The translations under genes and the position numbers were made by a program. From Thereva unica (Eukaryota; Arthropoda; Insecta; Diptera; Therevidae), in assembly GCA_949987705.1 (NCBI GenBank), contig CATLJY010000045.1, positions 62,001 through 126,000 on the forward strand: DNA of 64,000 nt, in the 5' to 3' direction. Positions 44,871-56,010 of this stretch are shown one piece after another. How positions within the stretch are numbered: position 1 is the stretch's first letter; each line of letters opens with the position of its first letter. The notes beneath the pieces are model-generated. The model searched no databases. It worked only from the letters and a program-made list of their open reading frames with translations, and was not told where the DNA came from.

Positions 44871-45930
44871 CTAGCATAAAACCCGCGTGCCTTGCAACGC
44901 CTTCAAATAAAAACTGTTTATTATGTGAAAATGTTTCCGTTCAAAAAAAAAAAAAAAAACAAACAAAAAAGTCAGCTGTTATTATCCCTACAAAGGGTTT
45001 ATTATAGCGCATTTTTTTAATAAATATGGTAAACAAATTGCTGCGTATATCACCTCTGCTCAACAAATCTGCAAGTTTTGAATCAGAGATTGACATGTAT
45101 ATGTCATCAACAGAAGTGACATTTTAGGGTTTGACGAACGTTCGTCATGTTTGTTCGCCTATTACGTAGGTGCAAGAAATTATGAAGCAATCACAAATGA
45201 ATATTAAATAAAGTGAATTTCGAGTCATTCATTTCTTCGAGACTATAGGGATGCACTGTCAAAATTTCAGCCCTTCAGCTTCAGAGGTTTGGGTTAACCC
45301 CATTTCATCCCCTTATGGGGCGAATTTCGAGTAATCGCCTCTTAGTGGATGTCCACGTCATTATAGGGATGCACTGTCAAAATTTCAGCCCTATAGCTCC
45401 AGCGGTTTGGGTAAACCCCATTTCACCCCCTTAGGGGATGAGTTTCGAAAAATCGCTTCTTAGTGGATGTCACGTCATTATAGAGATGCACTGTCAAAAT
45501 TTCAGCCTTATAGCTACAGCGGTTTTGAGTTGACCCCATTTCACCCCCTTAGGGGATGAATTTCGAAAAATTGCTAGGTATGCACTGTCAAAATTTCAAC
45601 CCTTTACCTCTAGCGGTTTAGGTTGTGCGATGTCTGTCAGTCAGTTACTTTTTATGCAATAAAAAAAAAGTTCTACGATATAAATTCGCCGAGATATCAG
45701 GCGTAGAGCGTAAAAAATGGTGAAAACTCGTACTAATTAATTAATTTAAAAAAAACTAATCAAAATAGCGAAAAACGGAAACTTACTTCCACCTTCTGGG
45801 GTATCCATGCATCTACAAAAAAAATATCAGATTTCTATCTCCTCTAGTTTGGCTACAAAGCGTGACGGTACGCACAAGCAGACACACAGATACACAGTCA
45901 CACAGGCACACTTTCTTTTATTAATATAGA
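44871..45930 (-). mobile_element. Helitron 3, tail to tail with Helitron 2
   Basis: On the minus strand it starts TCTATATTAATAAAAGAAAG at 45930 and ends GGCGTTGCAAGGCACGCGGG followed by TTTTATGCTAG at 44871, with T next. The 3' end is nearly identical to that of Helitron 2, only 36 bp away in opposite orientation. It carries 117-bp repeats and no gene. Confidence 0.72.
45225..45640 (+). repeat. ~117-bp tandem repeats inside Helitron 3
   Basis: ATGCACTGTCAAAATTTCAG falls at 45251, 45369, 45486 and 45580 (steps of 118, 117 and 94). Each unit contains CCCATTTCA(C/T)CCCCTTA and a GGTTTGGGT segment. Confidence 0.88.
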
Positions 45931-45964
45931 CAAGTAGTCCAGTCGTGAGGGAAAAATGTTAATG

Positions 45965-47257
45965 AGACCCTCCAACAAAATGATAACTCTCCATTTTTTT
46001 TGTAAATAATAGTTTTTAGTGAGTAGAATATGTTAAAAAAAAGTTTCGGAAAATTGGTTGTACGCTACCCCCAAAAACAACCCCCTAAAAACAGGAAAAT
46101 CAGTTTTTTACTAATATCTCTTATACAGTAAGTCTTATCATAAAAAAATGTTTACGAAGTTTGTAGATTAAGCGATTATCTACAAAAAATGATATTATAC
46201 ATTTTTTCGTAAGAAGTGCCGTTCATGAGATATCGCCATTTTAAAGATTTTGAATATTCACATCCCCTAATTCGCAACTTGTATAGGTCATCAGACGTTC
46301 CATAAATTCTCTGTTGGACTACTTGACTAATATTTTCAGGGGTGATTCCTGGATGTATTTGGAATAAAAATTTGTTCTAGAGAGGGGGCTATCCCCACTA
46401 TCCCCTAAGATACAGGGTGTTTACGAAAGAAGAAAATGTTATTTTTTTAAATTTACTCAAATTTGAATAACTTCTATACTAATTATCGAATAGCAACCTA
46501 ATTAGGCTCATCTTTTAGCTAAATGTGTGCTCTTTTATTTGATATAAAGAACAAAAACTTGAGTGACTCCGTTTAGAAGATATGTTGCTTCAAAGTATGA
46601 CCAAAATGTGATAACGAAGAATATTGGGAATTTGCTCACACTTTGTACCCACATATCTTCTAAACGGAGTCACGAAAGTTTTTGTTCTTTATATCAAATA
46701 AAAGAGCACACATTTAGCTAAAAGATGAGCCTAATTAGGTTGCTATACGATAATTAGTATAGAAGTTATTCAAATTTGAGTAAATTTAAAAAAATAACAT
46801 TTTCTTCTTTCGTAAACACCCTGTATCTTAGGGGATAGTGGGGATAGCCCCCTCTCTAGAACAAATTTTTATTCCAAATACATCCAGGAATCACCCCTGA
46901 AAATATTAGTCAAGTAGTCCAACAGAGAATTTATGGAACGTCTGATGACCTATACAAGTTGCGAATTAGGGGATGTGAATATTCAAAATCTTTAAAATGG
47001 CGATATCTCATGAACGGCACTTCTTACGAAAAAATGTATAATATCATTTTTTGTAGATAATCGCTTAATCTACAAACTTCGTAAACACTATTTTATGATA
47101 AGACTTACTGTATAAGAGATATTAGTAAAAAACTGATTTTCCTGTTTTTAGGGGTAGCGTACAACCAATTTTCCGAAACTTTTTTTTAACATATTCTACT
47201 CACTAAAAACTATTATTTACAAAAAAAATTAGAGAGTTAACATTTTGTTAGAGGTCA
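45965..47257. repeat. 1.3-kb near-perfect inverted repeat (hairpin)
   Basis: Arms 45965-46598 and 46638-47257 are close to perfect complements around a loop of about 40 bp. Examples are AAGTTTCGGAAAATTGGTTG (46042) with its complement (47163) and GGCTCATCTTTTAGCTAAAT with its complement across the loop. The right arm lacks about 12 bp (CAAAAACAACCC) present in the left. No gene. If transcribed it would make a ~620-bp double-stranded RNA stem. No TSD or known terminal motif was identified. Confidence 0.93.
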
Positions 47258-47380
47258 AAAGCCCTAACAAATGGACTAAAGGGGATAATTTATTAGATTA
47301 TATTTAATTTTATAACTCCGGGCTTTTTAAATTCTACGGAACGACTAACTTTTATTTTTATATATTTTTATTATTTTTTT
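47258..47380. other. AT-rich spacer
   Basis: A T-rich segment between the hairpin and the TIR element, without features. Confidence 0.5.
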
Positions 47381-47403
47381 AACTTCCCAGTATAGGAAGT
47401 TAT

Positions 47404-48318
47404 TGTTTCGATTGCTCATTGTTGGGGTTCTAATATATCTTTTCCTCAATCTCCTAGAACGAAACTTCTCCAAAAAAATCAAAACCACAAATTAACCGTG
47501 AGAATCCAAAAAAACAACCGATGCAAGGTATGCGACTCAATCTTGATGCGACGGAATAAATGTTCAAAGATTGATTAATTTACATAGGTGTTGACCGACT
47601 CAATTTTAGCCCAATCAACCTTTCTTTCGGTCAAAATTAATCTTTAATTGTTTTTTGTTTTTAAAGAAAATAAAAGTCACTTGTTTCTTAACGTTATAAA
47701 TTTTATTTTACACTTCACTTTTCTTGGTTCCCTTTTTTCTTTATTTAGCTTCACATACATAATTCTTATAATAATACATAATTCAAATTACCAATTTTTA
47801 ATTTTCCAGTTATTGTATTTCCTTCATGGGTGCCCACGGCTCCAGAGTCCAGAATCAAAGAGAAATCTGTTTTAGTTTTCGAAACCTTATATCCTTTTTT
47901 AGCGGTTTCAAAACCGTGCGAAATTGGGGGAAGATATTCCCGCTTTCCCATAGGTCATCGCCCTATCCATTGTATTATGATGACTTGTGTGATCAGTCGG
48001 TCGTTGACCCTGCCTTGCTTTTGATACTGGTATTTTATTTCTTTGGATCTTGTCCGCGCTAAAGTTGAAAGTTCTAAAAGTTCTAAAGCTTTTCGAGACT
48101 CGACGCATGGTGCTATACTTTTGATTTTGTTAAGTTGTCTTGCTTGGTAACTTTTGACAACTTCGTGTTTTGTTTATGTACGGTCAGTATGGTGGTGAAG
48201 TACTTTATATTGTTTCTTTGGTTGTTTCCGGCTGGAAAATTGTGGTTGCCTGTTCCTCAGGTAAGTCATTATATTTTTTGCTGCTAAATTTCTTTTTAGG
48301 GTTGTGCATCCCTAAACA
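47404..48318 (-). repeat. BEL2 3' LTR (915 bp, complete)
   Basis: It reads TGTTTCGATTGCTCATTGTT at the left and GGGTTGTGCATCCCTAAACA at the right. The adjacent GCCAAGGGGGCGAGCA (minus strand, 48319-48334) is a purine-rich tract suitable as PPT. The general plan matches the third BEL LTR at 62.25-63.2 kb. Confidence 0.92.
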
Positions 48319-48602
48319 TGCTCGCCCCCTTGGCATTGCTGCCAGCGATGTCAACTTCAAGTTGCGATTGCGGGTTTAGATTAGCTTCCATCTGCCTGAT
48401 TATTTTGGAACATCTCATCTCTAGTCACGGAATCTGTAACGATAATTAAAGGTTGTTGAAGGATAGGGATATAGCGCCCTGGCTCGCTCTCTGGATTGAG
48501 GATTTGGGATGACGAATTACATGGAACAAGTAATTCTCAGGTGAGCATGGACATGGTTAATATGATTAGTCATTTTGAAATTGATAATGTTTTATGTTTT
48601 AA

Positions 48603-51600
48603 TCAATTTGTGGCATGATCAGGTTCCAATTGGAATGGTAACCTACAGATTTTAGTTATTGGACGTTTCAGGATTGTGTTTTTCAGTTTTACAGAGACCA
48701 CTCGGATTAAACCATCTGCTCCTGGGTAGACGTCGGTGATTCGTCCCAGTGCCCATTGACATGGCGGCAGATTGTCTTCCTTTACGAGCACTAATTCTCC
48801 AGGTTTCAAGTTGGGTTCGATCTTAAGCCATTTCGGTCGTTGTTGTAAACGGCTCAAATACTCAGCCTTCCATCTCTTCCAAAAATGTTGAACGAGCCGT
48901 TGCGTTAACTGCCATCTGCTTAGATGATTGAGTTTAACGTCTAACAGTGACGGTTCTGGAATGGCTAGAAGCGATCCTCCTATCAAAAAGTGTGCAGGCG
49001 TTAAGGGCGTAGTGTCTTCGGAGTCGGTGTTCATTTCGGTGAGCGGTCTTGAGTTCAAGCATGCTTCTATTTGTGTTAGTGTTGTGGTAAATTCCTCATA
49101 GGTTAGTGATGTGTTCCCTATCACCCTTTTAATGTGGTATTTCGTTGATTTAACTCCCGCTTCCCATAGTCCCCCAAAGTGAGGTGAAGACGGTGGAATG
49201 AACTCAAAACTGACTCCTTCATTTTCCAAAGTGGCGCCTATTTCATTGTTTACTTGGTTTGCAAGTTGTTGGTTTTGTTTTTTAAGTAGTCGGTTCGCTC
49301 CTACGAAGTTTGTACCATTGTCACAATACAATTTGTTACATAATCCTCTCCTGGCAGTAAATCTTCGGAATGCGGAAATGAATCCTTCAGCACTTAGGTC
49401 TGTTACTACTTCTAAGTGCAATGCCTTAATTGTCATGCATACGAATAAGGCAATGTAAGCCTTATATTTCTTTGGATTCCGACCTTTATGTGTCTTCAGC
49501 TCGAATGGTCCACAATAGTCCACTCCCGTATGTGCAAATGGTCGTGACATCTGCGTTCTTACTGCTGGTAGATGACCCATTAACTGAGTTTGCGTGATAG
49601 CCTTTTGCCTAAAACAGATGATACACTTGTGGATTTGTTGTCGGATGGTGTTCCGTGCATTTAAGATCCAGTACCTTTGTGCAAGGGTTTGCATTGTTAA
49701 CTGTGTTCCTCCGTGCATGGAATCTCTATGTGCTTTGTTTATTATCAGGGTTGTGAGGTGGCATTTATCTGGCAGTATTATGGGGAACTTCTCTTGGTAT
49801 GATAATTCGGAATGCAATAATCTTCCTCCAACTCGTAAAATCCCTTTTTCATCAATGAACGGGGTTAATTTCCTTAGACGACTTTGACTGGGTATACTCT
49901 TTTGCTGACGGATAGCTTTGATGTCATCGTTGAACTCTCTTTGTTGTATTCGATGTAGCCAATATTGTAAGGCGTCGTTAATCTCTTCACTCTTTAAGTA
50001 GGCCACCTTGCGCTCAGAACTCGGTCGTCGAGCATTAAAAGAAAATCTTTTGCAATATGCAGTTATCCGTAATAGCTTCGTTAGGGACGAATATTTCGAT
50101 TCGAGGTCTTCCTTGCTAACGTTGACTTGTAACGTGATAATCTTTCTTTGTTCTAATTCGGTCTCCATGGTATGTTTTGATTTTGGCCATTGATCTTCCG
50201 GTAGCCGCAGCCAGGCAGGTCCGTTCCACCAGAGTTCATGTTTGATCAAGTCTGTTGAACTCATTCCTCGGGATGCACAGTCTGCAGGGTTTTGTTTCGA
50301 AGGCACATGATTCCATATATTCCGTCCTAGAGTTTCATGGATGTGAGAGACGCGGTTCGCAATAAATGTTTTCCATTTGTGAGGTTGATTGTTGAGCCAC
50401 GCTATCACAATTTCTGAGTCCGTCCACGCGTGCGTTGTGTAGGAAGTCTCCAATTTAAGTGCTGTTGTTACATACCGCATTAACTTGGCGAGTAGCGATG
50501 CTGCACATAGTTCCAGTCGTGGTAATGTTACTGTTTTTAGAGGCGCAACCTTTGTCTTAGCAGCGATTAAGGAGGAATGTCGATTGCCTTGTTCGTCGAC
50601 TACGCAGAGGTAAACAACAGCTGCGTACGCCTTCATGGATGCATCGCAAAATCCGTGAAGTTCTGTTTTCTGGTTTATGTTTTTGTAATGTGTCCACCTA
50701 CAAATTTTAATATTATCAATGTCTGACAGACCTTTTTTATATTTTAGCCACTCAATCTTAAGATTTTCTGGGACTTCCTCGTCCCATCCAAGACCCTTAA
50801 GCCACAGGATCTGGATGAAAAGTTTGGCTTCAATAATTATGGGTGACAACAGACCAAGCGGGTCAAAGAGTTTGGATACTTCAGACAAAATCGTTCTTTT
50901 TGTCCATTTTGGTGGATCGGGACTCGTAGTGTAAGCGTACATTAATATGTCTGATGCCGGCTTCCAAAAAATGCCCAATGCTCGCACGCTGTCATCGAGG
51001 GATATTTCGCAGGACAGGTTAGTGTCACGATATTCTGTGGGTAACGCTTTTAATATTTCTTTGCAGTTAGATGACCACTTTCGAAGCGAGAATCCCCCAG
51101 CCTTCATCAGTTGAAGCAGTTGCTGTTGCATTAATAAGGCTTCCTCAGTAGTGTGGGATCCCGACAGGAGATCATCAACGTAGAAGTCTTTCACTGCAGC
51201 ATCGTAGGCTTTAGGGTAGTTCTCCCTTTCGTCTTGAGCCAATTGTTTTAGCGTTCGTGTTGCCAAGTACGGTGCGCTTTTAGTCCCAAAAGTTACCGTT
51301 AAGAGTTTATACTCCTCGATGGGATGATTCGGTGAATCTCGCCACACAATCCTCTGGTAATCCGCATCTGTGTTTCGCACTCGTATTTGTCGATACATTT
51401 TTTCCAAATCCGCAGTGAAGGCCACAAAATGTTTTCGCCAACGAATCAATAATGTAGTTAATTCATCTTGCACCACCGGTCCCTTGAACATCATATCATT
51501 TAACGATACTCCGCTGTCGGTAGATCTTGAAGCATCGAAGACGACCCGAAGTTTCGTTGTCGTACTTGTCTCCTTAATTACTCCGTGATGGGGTAGATAA

Positions 51601-53915
51601 CTGCACGTGTAGTTGGCTTTTCCGTTTAGGACTTGACGATGTTCTTCTTCGGAGGTGGTGACTTTGGTCATGTGGCCCAGTTCCACATACTCACGTACAC
51701 ATTTGCAATACTCTTCTTTCAGCTTTGGATCGTTGATAAATCTTCTTTCCATTTGTAATAATCGTGATATCGCAATGTTTCTTGATTTTCCTAAATGCAG
51801 ATTTGTGGTTGCTGGTTTGAGTGGTAATTGGACCTCATATCGTCCATCTGCTGACCGCCTTGTAGTCTTTGCGAACAATGCTTCGCATTCATCCTCCTCC
51901 TCTGTTTGTAGATGTCTTTCTTGAATTTCTTCCAGTTCCCAAAATCGCTTGAGCCAGTCATCAACATCGGTTCGCACGTGAAAATTCCGAACTTGTATGG
52001 ATGATTTATTTTGATTCTCTATTCCTCCCGACAAGATCCATCCAAGACGTGTTTGCTGTGCTACAGGACTACCTTCAATGCTGTCTACCAGTCCCTTCAT
52101 TATTATTTTTCCATACACGTCGGCTCCTAAGAGTAACTCTATCGCCCCTGGTTGATGGTATTCTGGATCGGCTAATTCGAGTTGTTCTAGATGAGTCCAA
52201 CCTTGGTGATTAATTGTCTGTGTCGGCATGATGTCCGTCACCTTCCGCACCACTAATCCAGATACTTCAGTATGGAAATTGTCATCCTTCACCGATTTGA
52301 TGGTGAATCTTGCTTTGCGCTTCGCACAACTTAACATTTTCTGTATGCCTTCAATGGTAGCATTGACCGCTTCTCCTTTCAACTGCAAATCCTGCTTGAC
52401 ACTTTCTGCTATGAATGATGCTTGTGATCCCTGATCAATCAAGGCACGAACTATTCTTTCCTTACCATTGTGAGACACCACTCGAACTAACGCCGTAGCC
52501 AAAAGCACCTGATTGGGTTGAAGTTGATTCATCATGAAGACTCCAATATTGGTTGAGTTATATCGATCACCCTGTTGTGTTGATTCTGCACTTGGTATAT
52601 CTGACCTGGGTATCGTTGCAACGTGAACCTTTGGTTGGTTGGGCTCTGGTGTGGATGTTTGAACCTTCACATTGTCGGCTTGGTATGTTTGGGTTCGAAA
52701 TGGCCTGTCGTGATGAAGGAGAGTGTGGTGAAGCTGGTTGCAGTGTCGACATCTTCGCTGACTAGTGCAATTTGCTGACCTATGTCCCGATCCCAGGCAA
52801 TTTATGCACAGTTCTGCCTTTCTCACTATGTCCGTTCTCTTAAATGTATCACACGATAGAAATTTGGAGCACTGTCTTATATGGTGGGGTTGTGAACAGA
52901 AGACGCATGAAGATTGGGTTGCGACATGAAATGTCTTGGGTTGGAATCTAGACGGATGGGGTTTTGGAGCTTCTCTGATCGCAGTGGGTTTCCTAGTAGA
53001 TGATATTGCTTCTAATGTCCTAAAACGGTTCTTCAGAAACTCTTGTAGTTCCTTCCAGGTTGGTAATTCACTTCTTCCGCTTATAGACTGCTCCCAAAGC
53101 TGATGAGTCGAAGAAGGGAGTCGCTTCACCACTAAGTGAACGATGAGTGGATCCCAGCTTGATACATCAAGCTTTAAATTTTCTAGTGCTAAAAGACATT
53201 CGGTTGTAATGTCCAACAATTTTCTGATTCCTTGCGCTGTCTCTGTTGACCAAATGGGTTGACTAAACAATGTATCTAATTGGAACCAGACTAAAACTCG
53301 CTTGTTGTCATAGCGTTCCTTCAGAAGCGCCCACGTTGGTTCATAATTGTCATCAGTAATTTGTAGATGTCGGATGAGGTTTTCTGGCTCTCCTTCCAAT
53401 AACAACTTTAGGTACTGTAGCTTTTGAACTGGAGCGTAGCTTGTGTTTTCATGAATCATTGTTCTAAATAAGTCATGAAATGTTGTCCACTTCTTATAGT
53501 CTCCATTAAATTTTTCTATTGCTAATTTAGGTAGTTTTAGTGAAGTACCGTGAGTGCCTTGATAGCTTGCATTAGCGATTGTGGTGTTTGCTTGAGTGTT
53601 GGGTTCAGACGGAGTTGTTTTTATTATGGCATCTTCCAATAATACCACGTTTATCATGAAATGTTCTTCGACCTGGTCGTAGACATTAGTGGCGAAGTAT
53701 TCACATTTGTTAACATCGAACTTATCATCGGAATATTGGAGTACAAGGAGTTCCTTATGACGTTGCTGAAATCCAGCCCATAGATCTTCGAATTGCTTCA
53801 GTCTCCTTTCATAATATGACTTGTTTCGTCGTTCCCTGGATTCCTTTTTTGTGTTAATTATGCATTTTTGTAAAAGCTCACGCTGAGCTTTCTGTTGTAT
53901 GATCAATCCTTCCAT
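48603..53915 (-). CDS. BEL2 gag-pol polyprotein, intact 1,770 aa
   Basis: Single open frame from ATG 53915. Residues about 1-310: gag with the BEL core (IEKFNGDYKKWTTFHDLF, 134-151). Residues 337-401: zinc knuckles (CVFCSQPHHIRQC, CINCLGSGHRSANC, CRHCNQLHH). Protease ALIDQGSQASF (Asp about 494). RT FTADLEKMYRQIRV and FYVDDLLSG (YVDD about 912-915). RNase H HGFCDASMKAYAAV and AWTDSEIVIAWL. Integrase zinc region with HGGTQ...CIICF, then GVDYCGPF (1466), YCDNGTNF (1532), GLWEAG (1586). The DUF5641-like C-terminus is WALGRITDVYPGADG. All catalytic motifs are present and the length suits the family. The 5' LTR deletion may silence it. Confidence 0.96.
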   Translation of the reverse strand: MEGLIIQQKAQRELLQKCIINTKKESRERRNKSYYERRLKQFEDLWAGFQQRHKELLVLQYSDDKFDVNKCEYFATNVYDQVEEHFMINVVLLEDAIIKTTPSEPNTQANTTIANASYQGTHGTSLKLPKLAIEKFNGDYKKWTTFHDLFRTMIHENTSYAPVQKLQYLKLLLEGEPENLIRHLQITDDNYEPTWALLKERYDNKRVLVWFQLDTLFSQPIWSTETAQGIRKLLDITTECLLALENLKLDVSSWDPLIVHLVVKRLPSSTHQLWEQSISGRSELPTWKELQEFLKNRFRTLEAISSTRKPTAIREAPKPHPSRFQPKTFHVATQSSCVFCSQPHHIRQCSKFLSCDTFKRTDIVRKAELCINCLGSGHRSANCTSQRRCRHCNQLHHTLLHHDRPFRTQTYQADNVKVQTSTPEPNQPKVHVATIPRSDIPSAESTQQGDRYNSTNIGVFMMNQLQPNQVLLATALVRVVSHNGKERIVRALIDQGSQASFIAESVKQDLQLKGEAVNATIEGIQKMLSCAKRKARFTIKSVKDDNFHTEVSGLVVRKVTDIMPTQTINHQGWTHLEQLELADPEYHQPGAIELLLGADVYGKIIMKGLVDSIEGSPVAQQTRLGWILSGGIENQNKSSIQVRNFHVRTDVDDWLKRFWELEEIQERHLQTEEEDECEALFAKTTRRSADGRYEVQLPLKPATTNLHLGKSRNIAISRLLQMERRFINDPKLKEEYCKCVREYVELGHMTKVTTSEEEHRQVLNGKANYTCSYLPHHGVIKETSTTTKLRVVFDASRSTDSGVSLNDMMFKGPVVQDELTTLLIRWRKHFVAFTADLEKMYRQIRVRNTDADYQRIVWRDSPNHPIEEYKLLTVTFGTKSAPYLATRTLKQLAQDERENYPKAYDAAVKDFYVDDLLSGSHTTEEALLMQQQLLQLMKAGGFSLRKWSSNCKEILKALPTEYRDTNLSCEISLDDSVRALGIFWKPASDILMYAYTTSPDPPKWTKRTILSEVSKLFDPLGLLSPIIIEAKLFIQILWLKGLGWDEEVPENLKIEWLKYKKGLSDIDNIKICRWTHYKNINQKTELHGFCDASMKAYAAVVYLCVVDEQGNRHSSLIAAKTKVAPLKTVTLPRLELCAASLLAKLMRYVTTALKLETSYTTHAWTDSEIVIAWLNNQPHKWKTFIANRVSHIHETLGRNIWNHVPSKQNPADCASRGMSSTDLIKHELWWNGPAWLRLPEDQWPKSKHTMETELEQRKIITLQVNVSKEDLESKYSSLTKLLRITAYCKRFSFNARRPSSERKVAYLKSEEINDALQYWLHRIQQREFNDDIKAIRQQKSIPSQSRLRKLTPFIDEKGILRVGGRLLHSELSYQEKFPIILPDKCHLTTLIINKAHRDSMHGGTQLTMQTLAQRYWILNARNTIRQQIHKCIICFRQKAITQTQLMGHLPAVRTQMSRPFAHTGVDYCGPFELKTHKGRNPKKYKAYIALFVCMTIKALHLEVVTDLSAEGFISAFRRFTARRGLCNKLYCDNGTNFVGANRLLKKQNQQLANQVNNEIGATLENEGVSFEFIPPSSPHFGGLWEAGVKSTKYHIKRVIGNTSLTYEEFTTTLTQIEACLNSRPLTEMNTDSEDTTPLTPAHFLIGGSLLAIPEPSLLDVKLNHLSRWQLTQRLVQHFWKRWKAEYLSRLQQRPKWLKIEPNLKPGELVLVKEDNLPPCQWALGRITDVYPGADGLIRVVSVKLKNTILKRPITKICRLPFQLEPDHATN

Positions 53916-55037
53916 TGTTGATTCTAGGATTTATTTAACGCAGGTAGTTGATGACGGAATGGTAACGCAGATACAAATTAGTAAGTGTATGAAATAAGCG
54001 TTAATAATTTTCATCAATTGATAACTCTTTATTTTAGGTTACTCGACAACAAATAGCACCACAGGACTTATTTCGTATATATGTATATATTGTTGAATAT
54101 TATTTTTAGGTATATGAACGTATAAATATTATGTATTTCTTTCAGGTAGAATTAGAAAAACATGCAAATAAAACTTCCACGTGAATCTTCTGTTTTATTC
54201 AATGTCCGAAATAAGTAATTTAATTTTGAATGGTACTCACGATTTATTTGGTTACTTTTTCCTTTGTGGGGCTACCTGATTCCTTTTGTTATCAGTCAAC
54301 TGGAACTCGGGTTAACTTGTTGGTTGAGTGGATGTCTTGATTGTCTTGATATTGTTGAAAACCTCTGTATCTGCACTGCAATTTAGTTTTTCCTTTTGTT
54401 ATCTACTTGTTGATGATATTTAACTTAATCGGCACAATAAGTCTTACTATCACTTGTAGTTAATTATTCGCACTGCACCCGTTTTTTATCCCGTTAAAAC
54501 GGCCACCTTGTCCGTTTAGACCGTTATACCACTTTTCGTGACCGTTAATACCGCTTTTCGCGACCGTTAGAATTAGATTTTACCGCGGAAATTCACTGAT
54601 TCAACCTTCAAGAGTTTTGCTTTTACGGATTTAGTTTTGAGTTCACCTTTCACGTTAGATTTTACAATCTTTGTTTTAGAATTCACTTTGATTTTAGAAT
54701 TCACTTTGATTTTAGAATTCACTTTCACAGCTTTCGTTTATCGATTTCATGAATAGTATTTTGATATTCACCTTGATTTCACGGATTTAGTTTTTTGGAT
54801 TTTAATTAGATTAGATTTCACAAATAATTTGGATTCACTTTCATTTCAAGTGTTTACATTAGATTTCAGAGCTAGTTCTCGGAGTTCACATGAGGTTTAG
54901 ATTGTTAGAGTTCACATTAGATTAGGTTTTTTAGATTTCTAGATAGCACAGTATTTTAGATTTCTAGATAGCACAGTATTTTAGTTTTCTAGATAGCACA
55001 GTATTTTAGATTTCTAGATAGCACAATATTTCACTAG
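53916..55037 (-). other. BEL2 5' leader with short tandem repeats
   Basis: The untranslated leader contains four 25-bp units (AGCACAGTATTTTAGATTTC plus TAGAT, about 54945-55035) and 18-bp units around TTTTAGAATTCACTTTGA (about 54675-54725). No ORF. Confidence 0.8.
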
Positions 55038-55055
55038 ATCCGGCTCGAAGGACCA
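55038..55055 (-). promoter_or_regulatory. BEL2 primer-binding site, tRNA-Tyr type
   Basis: On the minus strand TGGTCCTTCGAGCCGGAT directly follows the 5' LTR. It is complementary to a tRNA-Tyr 3' end and identical to the BEL1 site. Confidence 0.82.
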
Positions 55056-55234
55056 TGTTTCGATTGCTCATTGTTGGGGTTCTAATATATCTTTTCCTCA
55101 ATCTCCTAGAACGAAACTTCTCCAAAAAAATCAAAACCACAAATTAACCGTGAGAATCCAAAAAAACAACCGATGCAAGGTATGCGACTCAATCTTGATG
55201 CGACGGAATAAAACGGGTTGTGCATCCCTAAACA
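55056..55234 (-). repeat. BEL2 5' LTR, internally deleted (179 bp)
   Basis: The outer ~158 bp (TGTTTCG... to GATGCGACGGAATAAA) and the other terminus (GGGTTGTGCATCCCTAAACA) match the 3' LTR. About 735 bp in between are missing, with AACG at the junction. Confidence 0.9.
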
Positions 55235-55374
55235 GTTATTGTAATCGGTCCGAAAATCGAAATCGAAAATTTCAACGTATTTTCATCTTTCAAGGTCCCA
55301 GGAGCATTTTAAGCAAAAAATTGGGAGGAAGTATGTGTGTGTGTGTGTATGTGCGTACGGATGTGGTCATTTTT

Positions 55375-56010
55375 CCTGCACGATATCGCGCGAACCAAAA
55401 CTGATATCGGCTTCGTTGAGGTGTTGTTCGAAGCGTATTAACCGAAACATGATCTGAAAAGATTTTCATGAAAATCGGTCCAGCCGTTTTTTTGTTTGAG
55501 CGACGTAAGTGATTTTTGTACCTGCACGATATCGCCCGAACCACGAAAGATATTGACTTACTTGAGGTGCCGTTCGAAGCGTATTAGCGACAATATTATC
55601 TGAAAAGATTTTTATAATATTCGGTCCAGCGGTTTTTTGGTTTAAATGACTTAAGTGATTTTTGTACCTGCACGATATCGCGCGAACTATAAAAGATATC
55701 GACTTAGTTGACGTGCCGTTCGAAGAGTATTAACCAAAATATGATCTGAAAAGATTTTCATAAAATTCGGTCGAGCCGTTTTTTTGTTTAAGCGGCGTAA
55801 GTGATTTTTGTACCTGCACGATATGGCCCGAACCACAAAAGATGTTGACTTACTTGAGGTGCCGTTCGAAGCGTATTAGCGACAATATAATCTGAAAATA
55901 TTTTTATAATATTCGGTCCAGCGGGTTTTTGGTTTAACTGACTTAAGTGATTTTTGTACCTGCAGGATACCGCGCGAACTAAAAACTATATCGACTTCAT
56001 TGAGGTGCCG
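55375..56010 (+). repeat. 146-bp tandem repeats
   Basis: CCTGCACGATATCGC and variants start at 55375, 55521, 55667, 55813 and 55959, each step 146 bp. Units also share AAGTGATTTTTGTA and GAGGTGCCGTTCGAAGCGTA. They lie inside the TIR element split by BEL2. Confidence 0.93.

Larger units (their letters stand above)
47404..55234 (-). mobile_element. BEL/Pao LTR retrotransposon BEL2, TSD GTTAT
   Basis: Minus-strand element of 7,831 bp flanked by GTTAT at 47399-47403 and 55235-55239. Plus-strand ends are TGTTTCGATT and CCTAAACA. The 3' LTR (left) is 915 bp, the 5' LTR (right) only 179 bp because its interior is deleted. Gag-pol is fully open. The 5' leader is repetitive. Confidence 0.95.
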
